A stretch of DNA of 21,787 nucleotides, taken from an uncultured Oscillospiraceae bacterium (GTDB lineage Bacteria > Bacillota > Clostridia > Oscillospirales > Oscillospiraceae). Shown piece after piece: positions 8,701 through 13,567 of the stretch. The position numbers and the translations under genes are program-made. The notes beneath the pieces are model-generated. The model was given only the letters and a program-made list of their open reading frames with translations, made no database searches and was not told where the DNA came from. The first letter of the stretch is position 1. Every line of letters begins with the position of its first letter. Where the stretch lies: NCBI GenBank assembly GCA_944385195.1, contig CALWWH010000236.1:1-21787 (forward strand), read 5' to 3'.

Positions 8701-10111
8701 GATGATTGAGGCCATGGTCGAGTACCTGGAGACCACCCCTGACTTTACTGGCAATACTCCGTACGCCACTGCTTTGGCTGCTGCTCTGGCCGACGATGGT
8801 CTGACCGTTGCTGAAAAGAAGGTTTGGGCTGACGACGTCTTCCAAGCTGCTAGCGCTTCTGGCACCATCACCGAGCAGAAGGTCTACGCTCTGGGTCAAG
8901 CCGTGACTGATTTCACCGCTAGCGGCGATATCAACGTTCTGAAGGCCCATGACATCATTGCTGCCTTTGAGGGCTGTGACTTCGACGGCCACATCCATGA
9001 GGACGCTTTGACCGATGCTGAGCGCGCTCTGTTCGCTGAGCAGTATGAGGACGATCTGGACGACGCTACCCATGTTGGTACGCTCTGCTACAGCCTGGCT
9101 GTGCAGATTGTTGATGCAGTTGACGCCAACACCACCCATGACAACGAGCAGGAGATTCTGAATCTGCTGACTCTGTGGAACAATGTTGCTGAGGACAACT
9201 GGGTCATCACTGGTCAGTCCACTGTCGGCGGTACCCCGGTTGGTGTTAACGCTGGCGACTACATTGTCGCGGCTGGCAACATCATTGCTGGCTGGTATGC
9301 TGAGCAGCTGAACGCTGGCACCAATGTCACTGTTGCTACTGATCTGAAGGTCAGCACCAACGATGCTATTGTTGTTACCACTGGCACTTCTACCCTTGAT
9401 CTGAATGGCAAGACCATCGAGCAGACCACTGCTGCAAAGTATGTTGTTCTGGTTACCGGTGGTACCCTGACCATTAAGGATTCTGGCACGACCGGCACTC
9501 TTTGCGGAGTTAACTCCGTGGTGGGTGTTGCTGGTAGCGCAACCCTGAACATCGCTAGCGGCACTCTCGAGAATGTTTGGTACAACGGGACTTCTGGCGG
9601 CTCCATTACTGGTGGTACCATCAATACTCTGACTGTTAACACCAAGGCGAATGTTATCGTTTCTGGCGGCGCCTTCGGTGTCCGGCCCGACACCGTTGCC
9701 ACTCTTGCTACTGGCTACGCTGTATACCAGGACACCAGCAACGTTTGGCACGTCATTCCCTACGAGGTCACCGCTTCCGCTCCGACTCTGGACAATCCGC
9801 TTTATAACGCTAACCAGGATAAGGTCACTGTGACTCTGGACGGCAACGTTGTCACCATCACCGTGAAGGGGACTCTGAACAACTTCAACAATGGCACTGA
9901 TGCCGAAGAGTGGGTTGCTCTGCACATCAATGATGGCGTTACCTTCAGCGGCACTTCTGTCACCGGTGCTGTCGGTGTTGATCCCAACTCTCTGGCTCGC
10001 GGCACTACTACCGGTGCTATGTTCTGGGTTAACACCAACGACGGTGTTTACACCAGCGGCCTGGCCATCACCCTGAACGGTGTTGCTTACACCATTAAGG
10101 TTGTTGGCTAA
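5744..10111 (+). CDS. Large secreted SLH-domain protein, probable S-layer protein
   Basis: A 1455-residue secreted surface protein. ATG 5744 is chosen because AAAGGAGG lies 7 bases upstream and a signal peptide then starts directly (MQNLKRV, hydrophobic core, cleavage near ASA-AVQ at about 26). Three N-terminal SLH domains at about 34-79 (IVEGYEDGSFKPANNVTRAE), 95-148 (VVGDGNNKFRPGDTVTVVE) and 158-204 should bind pyruvylated wall polysaccharide. A long Thr/Asn/Asp/Gly-rich, mostly beta-type region (about 210-945) follows. Then come a helical, Ala/Glu-rich segment (about 950-1165), short Gly/Thr beta-helix-like repeats (about 1193-1340; TLDLNGKTI, GTLTIKDSG, GSATLNIASGTLENV) and a C-terminal beta domain. 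Codon choice is very narrow (GCT, GTT, ACC, AAC, CTG, CGT) compared with neighbours, indicating very high expression. It has its own promoter and strong terminator. The SLH domains are certain; the role as main S-layer subunit is inferred. Confidence 0.88.
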   Translation: MQNLKRVLSLVLVVAMVMSFMLSASAAVQPQIPDLAESNYQPEVQVLAALNIVEGYEDGSFKPANNVTRAELATILARVRVGGDKEMINTYNYSHMTYTDVLNAGYVWAAPAIQYATDNDMVVGDGNNKFRPGDTVTVVEGLKMLLTALDYDPEIEGLQNVGAAWKANTLSLAREVGLLDRFYGDTNKQMTRDDMALLIFNFLSSNVVKGYYTNDVANVDTVLYFGGTALEVYFGKQVVYGAIVANEAADTDVYEMATTGRVANGDVRLPANTTQLFLYDNDEGVTLGDIMAGRVPVTVPFFSEEKVVDDYFMTFTNLSTDLGDIGEPVFVITDLEPTKGDWLATGGLCFSTGTNTVGTETWDAVATLGNLVNNDTVYVNDYDYTTTAQTNTNGNFLKTVDWDGDGILDIVLKEDWSMTLVTGTNRDNSVNNVAGENWDFDNRHPNLLAEDFIDTGYINYHYADGVWYNTQATTIAKTPLADSIDAVNYREGYVTLSDGNKYEQSDVGTGGLQNMLETILINLRNDPKATANYNWYLDNGGYIRAFGEDLSQWSVYLLTDASSAMTRTGWDETVDALRQTGFDGLNTYTVTNSRNDLYVQNAANSTPVKFGALNTALDGVAATNLASAAVSETSAELQNPGTIVELMSTFGSYGNEYLLRDGNDWGAYNSAHEFKHAGVDHVYTTDNTDYYVVTWALDNYGNKMVTNVEYFKGYKALTGVNFADCSNAYALVGGVQTVADGSEYYVANTVVLETNVAFREIKSPYFAYEHISDYKDSRVGLFATIDPTGALVDVPVTYAGSNLPFNNTDTALGFFSYNPGTQVATVIDHDYNANGIFAANVAIVNPSYKVITTVGGIQLNITENTEIYALVNSRFGNTNNYGERLWLVDQEYGDLRVNDSIIYVVNGINVEYILVVDGDSRNLPDNLVYAQDGIDIWGMIADDNGAGLNNSAAWLAYLKETIADYVTAKNNPTTVSALELEAARQEMIEAMVEYLETTPDFTGNTPYATALAAALADDGLTVAEKKVWADDVFQAASASGTITEQKVYALGQAVTDFTASGDINVLKAHDIIAAFEGCDFDGHIHEDALTDAERALFAEQYEDDLDDATHVGTLCYSLAVQIVDAVDANTTHDNEQEILNLLTLWNNVAEDNWVITGQSTVGGTPVGVNAGDYIVAAGNIIAGWYAEQLNAGTNVTVATDLKVSTNDAIVVTTGTSTLDLNGKTIEQTTAAKYVVLVTGGTLTIKDSGTTGTLCGVNSVVGVAGSATLNIASGTLENVWYNGTSGGSITGGTINTLTVNTKANVIVSGGAFGVRPDTVATLATGYAVYQDTSNVWHVIPYEVTASAPTLDNPLYNANQDKVTVTLDGNVVTITVKGTLNNFNNGTDAEEWVALHINDGVTFSGTSVTGAVGVDPNSLARGTTTGAMFWVNTNDGVYTSGLAITLNGVAYTIKVVG

Positions 10112-10163
10112 TCCAATGGCAAAAGCTTAAAAACACCTGATTCCCAAGTGAATTAAGTCTGTT

Positions 10164-10198
10164 CACCGCCCGGACTTCGGTCCGGGTGGTGTTTTTTT
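10164..10198 (+). terminator. Strong terminator of large S-layer gene
   Basis: A 12-bp stem CACCGCCCGGAC / GTCCGGGTGGTG (one G-T pair), closed by a stable TTCG tetraloop, is followed by seven T residues at 10192-10198. It lies 52 bases after the stop codon. Confidence 0.96.
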
Positions 10199-10366
10199 GC
10201 CCTCGCGGCACGTCCGCTCTGGGACATCGGCTGCGCGGCGGCCCTTGCGCGGCCCCCGCGCGGGCCATGCGCGCCCCCGTGGCCATCCTCGCGCTGCGCC
10301 CCTCGCGGCGCTGCCCCGGCGCGCGGGGGTTCGCAGCCCCTGTGTCAAGTCCCCGGCGGGCGACGC
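10199..10366. other. Extremely GC-rich, CG-dense intergenic segment
   Basis: About 168 bases that are strikingly richer in GC and CGCG than any gene nearby, with short inverted repeats such as GGCCC / GGGCC and CCCCG / CGGGG, and a repeated CCCTCGCGGC (about 10200 and 10301). It lies between two converging terminators. The open frames through it give Arg/Ala/Pro-rich peptides without ribosome binding sites or family resemblance, so I do not call a gene. The 181 bases from 10404 to the azlD stop also hold nothing recognisable. Confidence 0.5.
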
Positions 10367-10403
10367 AAAAACCCCCAGCTGCCCGTTAGGACAGCTGGGG
10401 GTT
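10367..10403 (-). terminator. Terminator of the azlCD operon
   Basis: On the minus strand, AACCCCCAGCTG pairs with CAGCTGGGGGTT around a 10-base loop and continues into TTTTT (complement of 10367-10371). It lies about 180 bases beyond the azlD stop and faces the S-layer terminator, insulating the two convergent units. Confidence 0.85.
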
Positions 10404-10584
10404 GCGGTCTATAGATGGCTCTGCGGGCTGTGCCGGGACTCTGTGGCGCCGCAGGGCTTGGGTTGTGGGGAATAGCTCAGGAATGTAAGGGAAATAAGGC
10501 TCAAAAATCCGCAGGGTGCACGCTGCTGCGGCGCGGGTTGCGCTGCGGGGTGTAGCGCGGGGTTATGGGCACAGTACTGGGCGC

Positions 10585-10908
10585 TTATGCAAACACCACC
10601 TGCACCAGAAACATGTAGACCGCCGTGCCGCCGAAGACGCTCAAGAGCGTGTTGCGCCGCCACAGATGCAGACCCACCACGGCGGCCACCGCCAAAAGCT
10701 CGGGCAGTCCGTGGCTGCCGCCCAAAATCGTCACGCCCCTCAGGCAGTAGACCACCAGCATCGCCATCATGGCGTAGGGCAGCACTGTCCCCAGGTAGGC
10801 GATCACTCTCGGGCGCCTGCGGCCCTCGGGGAAGACCCAGAAGGGCAGAAACCGCAGCAGCGCCGTGACGGCGGCGATGATCAGAATCTGTATGATCACC
10901 CTAGCCAT
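10585..10908 (-). CDS. azlD: AzlD, small subunit of branched-chain amino acid exporter
   Basis: A 107-residue membrane protein of the AzlD family, the small partner of AzlC in an exporter of branched-chain amino acids (and the analogue 4-azaleucine). It has four hydrophobic helices: 3-20, 35-55, 64-82 and 88-106. The family pattern ALLRFLPFWVFP near the N-terminus and YLGTVLPYAMMAMLVVY in the middle is clear. ATG 10908 overlaps the azlC stop by 8 bases and is preceded by GGAGG within azlC, so the two subunits are translationally coupled. Length is normal. The substrate is assigned from the family only. Confidence 0.9.
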   Translation of the reverse strand: MARVIIQILIIAAVTALLRFLPFWVFPEGRRRPRVIAYLGTVLPYAMMAMLVVYCLRGVTILGGSHGLPELLAVAAVVGLHLWRRNTLLSVFGGTAVYMFLVQVVFA

Positions 10909-11629
10909 GGCGCACCTCCGTGCTTTCCGCCTGCTCCTGGCGCGCCGCCCGGGCCCAGCTGGGTTCCCACTTTCTTCGCAGCAGCCCCAGGGCTGTGGTG
11001 ATGGCGATCATCGCCGGGATCAAAAACCGCTCCGGCCCAAACACCAGCAGGCATCCCGCCGCCAGCCCGAGCCCCAGCAGCGCCGGCGCATGGCGCGGCG
11101 CAGACAGCCACTGCTCCACAAAGATGACCACAAACAGCGCCGTCATGGCAAAGTCCACCCCCGTGGTGTCAAAGGGCAGCGCCATGCCCAGCAGGCCCCC
11201 GAGGACGCTGCCCGTGACCCAGTAGCAGTGATCCAGCAGCGAAACGAGCAGATAATAGGCCCTCGGCTCCGACTGCGCGGTGCAGAGCAGGGAGTAGGTC
11301 TCGTCCGTCAGCGCGAAGATCAGGTAGCCCCGCGCCTTGCCCATGCCGGCGTACTTGTCCAGCATCGACAGCCCGTAGAAAAAGTGCCGCGCGTTGATCA
11401 TCAGCGTCATGAGCGCCGTGGAGAGCAGTCCGGCCCCGGCCCCAAGCAGGTCCACCGCCACATATTGCATCGACCCGGCGTAGATGATCAGGCTCATCAG
11501 CGCCGTCAGCCCCACGCCGTAGCCCTTGCTGTGCATGAGCACGCCAAAGCCTATCCCCAGCGCCAGATAGCCTGCCATGACCGGCAGCGTGCTCCGTATT
11601 GCCCTGCCCGGCAGGGCTTTTTTGTCCAT
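10901..11629 (-). CDS. azlC: AzlC, large subunit of branched-chain amino acid exporter
   Basis: A 242-residue inner-membrane protein of the AzlC family, which with AzlD forms a branched-chain amino acid exporter. Signature segments: GYLALGIGFGVLMHSKGYG near the start, IIYAGSMQYVAVDLL (about 48-62), LMTLMINARHFFYGLSML (about 73-90), FALTDETYSLL and a C-terminal set of helices ending in LIPAMIAITTALGLLRR. Start ATG 11629 (MDKKALPGRAIRSTLP) has GGGAGGG just upstream; a longer frame back to 11878 would run through rpmF and its terminator, so it is rejected. It forms an operon with azlD. No Lrp-type regulator gene is next to it. The promoter is not obvious; a terminator separates it from rpmF. Confidence 0.92.
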   Translation of the reverse strand: MDKKALPGRAIRSTLPVMAGYLALGIGFGVLMHSKGYGVGLTALMSLIIYAGSMQYVAVDLLGAGAGLLSTALMTLMINARHFFYGLSMLDKYAGMGKARGYLIFALTDETYSLLCTAQSEPRAYYLLVSLLDHCYWVTGSVLGGLLGMALPFDTTGVDFAMTALFVVIFVEQWLSAPRHAPALLGLGLAAGCLLVFGPERFLIPAMIAITTALGLLRRKWEPSWARAARQEQAESTEVRHG

Positions 11630-11643
11630 CTCATATCCCTCCC

Positions 11644-11680
11644 ATACAAAACGAAACGGGAGAGCCTTCGCTCTCCCGTT
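11644..11680 (-). terminator. Terminator of yceD-rpmF
   Basis: A perfect 10-bp stem, AACGGGAGAG / CTCTCCCGTT (11655-11664 and 11671-11680) with a 6-base loop, is followed on the minus strand by TCGTTTTG. It begins 13 bases after the rpmF stop, ahead of azlC. Confidence 0.8.
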
Positions 11681-11693
11681 GGTTTTCGCATTC

Positions 11694-11870
11694 TTACGAA
11701 GCGGCGATGACCTCGCGGCCATTGTACTTACCGCAAGCCTTGCAGGCACGGTGGGGCAGATGGTAGGCGCCGCACTCGCACTTGACGAGTCCGGGAACGT
11801 CCAGCTTCCAGTGGGAGCTGCGACGCTTGTCGCGTCTTGCCTTGGATACTTTTCTCTTCGGAACGGCCAT
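11694..11870 (-). CDS. rpmF: 50S ribosomal protein L32
   Basis: A 58-residue ribosomal protein L32 of the large subunit. It starts with the classical [20 protein letters not shown] and contains the zinc-ribbon cysteines CECG near residue 32 and CKACG near 45, so this is the zinc-binding (C+) form rather than the zinc-free form. ATG 11870 has an ideal AAGGAGGTG upstream. It directly follows yceD, a very widespread pairing, and ends at a terminator. Length is typical. Confidence 0.98.
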   Translation of the reverse strand: MAVPKRKVSKARRDKRRSSHWKLDVPGLVKCECGAYHLPHRACKACGKYNGREVIAAS

Positions 11871-11907
11871 GATGACACCTCCTTGATGTGATTCAGAGCG
11901 AAGGCTC

Positions 11908-12417
11908 TTAGTCGATTTTGTCTTTGAGCAGCTGCGCCAGGGCTGCCAGGCGGGGATCGGGCTCTTTGACGCAGCCACAGGGGCCGTCATTGAGGTTGGC
12001 CCCACAGGTGGGGCACAGCCCGGCGCAATCTTCCTGGCAGAGCAGCTGCATGTCCAGCCCAAACACGAACGACGTGAGAATGATGTCGTCCAGGTCTGCG
12101 CAGTCATCCTCGATGAGGAAGGTCCATTCGTCCTCTTCCTCCTGGATTTCGGTGGTCAGTACCGCGTGCAGGGGGACGCGATAGTCCCGCTCGAAGGGGC
12201 GAGCGCAGCGGTCGCAGGTGCAGTGGAGCCTGGTATGGGCCTCGCCGGTGAGCTCCAGCACACCGTCAGAGCCGGCAACATTGCGGACCACACCTGAGGC
12301 CTCCACCGGCTCTGTCACCGGGCGCTGGGCGCCGATGACCAGCTCGCGCAGGTCCATCGTGTGCGTAAAGGGGACACAGCCGGGGGCCTGAATGATCTTG
12401 TTCAGCCGCAGCAGCAC
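11908..12417 (-). CDS. yceD: YceD/DUF177 family protein, 23S rRNA accumulation
   Basis: A 169-residue member of the DUF177/YceD family, which is encoded next to rpmF in many bacteria and is linked to 23S rRNA accumulation. The N-terminal [13 protein letters not shown], the core [29 protein letters not shown], and the C-terminal [19 protein letters not shown] match the family; the many cysteines suggest zinc binding. I chose GTG 12417 because GGAGGTGGGG lies 8 bases upstream and it gives the expected N-terminus. An alternative GTG at 12444 adds nine residues but has no ribosome binding site. The 37-base gap to rpmF shows a shared transcript, driven by a consensus promoter at 12463-12491. Confidence 0.9.
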   Translation of the reverse strand: MLLRLNKIIQAPGCVPFTHTMDLRELVIGAQRPVTEPVEASGVVRNVAGSDGVLELTGEAHTRLHCTCDRCARPFERDYRVPLHAVLTTEIQEEEDEWTFLIEDDCADLDDIILTSFVFGLDMQLLCQEDCAGLCPTCGANLNDGPCGCVKEPDPRLAALAQLLKDKID

Positions 12418-12462
12418 GAGCCCCACCTCCACAAAGTTCCTCACTCATAGTCGTGCCCGATT

Positions 12463-12491
12463 ATTATACCGAAATTCACCCTGGATGTCAA
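12463..12491 (-). promoter_or_regulatory. Perfect consensus promoter of yceD-rpmF
   Basis: On the minus strand, TTGACA (complement of 12486-12491), exactly 17 bases, then TATAAT (complement of 12463-12468). It matches the sigma-A consensus in both hexamers, as expected for a ribosomal-protein operon. Transcription should start near 12456, about 40 bases before the yceD GTG. Confidence 0.93.
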
Positions 12492-12576
12492 TGAAAATTT
12501 CGATTTTTTCCGCTGAAACTTTGCTTTTTCGATATTTGGATCACAAAAACCGCCAGGGGCACAAAATGTGGGCCGC

Positions 12577-13209
12577 TCAGGCCTCTGCGGGCGTTTCCCG
12601 CAGGGTCAGGGCACGGATGAATTTGCTCTGGCTCTCCTCAATGAGGCCGTAGGTCTGCGCCAGCCGCTGGGCGATGGGGGGCAGGGCTTCGCTCTCGCCA
12701 AAGAGCAGCTCCAGCTCCAACTCACAGATGGGCATTTGGTTCTTCCCGCCGGAGAGGACGCCCTCATCCGCTGCCAGTTCGATACGGACATTCTCCGGCA
12801 GGTAGAGGCAGGTGCAGCGCCGCTCAAAATCCGCGCCGCAGATGGGAACCAGCGTCTGGTCGCCGATGAGGCTCAGCAGCTCGGCCGGAGCGCCCTGATC
12901 CACCAGACGGGGCAGCGCCTGACGGGGGTTCTCGGCCCGGCACTGCCACTCGTGACGGGTAAAAAAGCCTGTTTCCTCGCTGGCGTTGGGGGTCTTCATG
13001 GCCACGATGTGCGCGCCGCCCTCGTCCCGCAGCCGCAGCGTCCAGCGGCGGGTTTGCAGCGCGTGGTCGGGGGTGTCGTAATAGGTGCTGCGCATCCGGC
13101 AAGTCTCAAGGGGGTCGCGCATATACTCTGTTAGCTGCGGGTCAGCCAGCAGCTGCTCCATCACTTCGTGGGAGGGGACGGTCAGCTTCATTTCGATCTC
13201 AGTTGCCAC
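12577..13209 (-). CDS. CYTH-domain protein (triphosphate-binding tunnel family)
   Basis: A 210-residue cytoplasmic protein with the N-terminal ExExK signature (ATEIEMKL, residues 2-9) of CYTH enzymes, which include inorganic triphosphatases, thiamine-triphosphatases and class IV adenylate cyclases. Other CYTH features: STYYDTPDHALQTRRWTLRLR (paired basic strand residues), HIVAMKTPN (metal/phosphate-contacting Lys), RRCTCLYL, RIELAADEGVLSG and CELELELLFG. GTG 13209 has GAGGTG upstream and places the ExExK motif at residue 4; an upstream in-frame start at 13236 lacks a ribosome binding site. No CHAD domain. The most likely activity is triphosphate hydrolysis; the substrate is not predictable. 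It is alone on its transcript. Confidence 0.85.
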   Translation of the reverse strand: MATEIEMKLTVPSHEVMEQLLADPQLTEYMRDPLETCRMRSTYYDTPDHALQTRRWTLRLRDEGGAHIVAMKTPNASEETGFFTRHEWQCRAENPRQALPRLVDQGAPAELLSLIGDQTLVPICGADFERRCTCLYLPENVRIELAADEGVLSGGKNQMPICELELELLFGESEALPPIAQRLAQTYGLIEESQSKFIRALTLRETPAEA

Positions 13210-13236
13210 GGTGATCACCTCGCAAAATCTGAACAT

Positions 13237-13265
13237 AGTTTACCATGTTTTTGGGCTAATTGCAA
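13237..13265 (-). promoter_or_regulatory. Promoter of CYTH gene
   Basis: On the minus strand, TTGCAA (13260-13265), 17 bases, TAAACT (complement of 13237-13242). The leader would be about 20 bases, ending at GTG 13209. It is divergent from the second SLH gene. Confidence 0.6.
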
Positions 13266-13360
13266 GGGTGGATGCAGCCCCAAAAGCGCCGCAGCGCGGC
13301 TAGCGGACAAAGGCGGTGACAAATTCTTTCCAACTGTGGGTTTGGCAGGAAGCATCCCCT

Positions 13361-13381
13361 GCTGCAAATTGTGGTTGCAGC
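13361..13381. repeat. Perfect inverted repeat upstream of second SLH gene
   Basis: Arms GCTGCAA and TTGCAGC (7 bp) flank ATTGTGG. It lies about 60 bases upstream of the -35 box and has no T-tract on either side, so an operator or activator site is more plausible than a terminator. Confidence 0.4.
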
Positions 13382-13441
13382 GGTAAAACGCCCCTAAATG
13401 AAAGGTTTTAATTAAATTATAGTGACAAAACAAAACAGCTA

Positions 13442-13470
13442 TGGACAATTCAGGCACATAATGTTATACT
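13442..13470 (+). promoter_or_regulatory. Promoter of second SLH gene
   Basis: TGGACA (13442-13447), 17 bases, TATACT (13465-13470). Transcription should start near 13477, giving a leader of about 90 bases with nested hairpins before ATG 13568. Confidence 0.7.
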
Positions 13471-13567
13471 GTAGATGTAAAAAGCCGCTCCCGCGGGAAC
13501 ATTTCCCCAACGGCTGACGTCCACTGGACGATCGATCAAAATTTTTCTTAGAAAGGCGGAAATCCCT

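Larger units (their letters stand above)
13266..13567. other. Gene-free divergent region between CYTH and second SLH gene
   Basis: No gene. It contains a perfect inverted repeat GCTGCAA / TTGCAGC (13361-13381), an A/T-rich stretch (13395-13440), the promoter at 13442-13470 and a leader of about 90 bases. The leader has AGCCG / CGGCT (13483-13515) enclosing the palindrome TCCCGCGGGA (13489-13498), and then the palindrome CGTCCACTGGACG (13518-13530). The ribosome binding site AAAGGCGG is weak compared with the other S-layer gene. Confidence 0.65.

Noticed and set aside
5726..9925. A 1399-codon open frame on the minus strand across the large S-layer gene
   Set aside because: It results from the narrow codon set of the real gene (no codons that give antisense stops). 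The predicted protein is low-complexity Val/Gly/Asp-rich, with no ribosome binding site or family match.
10197..10475. A possible Arg/Pro/Ala-rich small protein in the GC-rich spacer
   Set aside because: No ribosome binding site, starts inside the S-layer terminator region, runs through the azlCD terminator; composition simply reflects CG-rich DNA.
10865..11710. A 281-codon plus-strand frame over azlC
   Set aside because: Arg/Gln/His-rich shadow translation; AzlC and AzlD motifs are unmistakable on the minus strand.
12418..12444. A longer yceD start at GTG 12444
   Set aside because: No ribosome binding site upstream, whereas GTG 12417 has GGAGGTGGGG at ideal distance and fits the family N-terminus.
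12505..12575. A terminator for the CYTH gene near GGCGGTTTTTG on the minus strand
   Set aside because: The T-tract is present, but I could not find a convincing stem in front of it; only weak, mismatched pairings.
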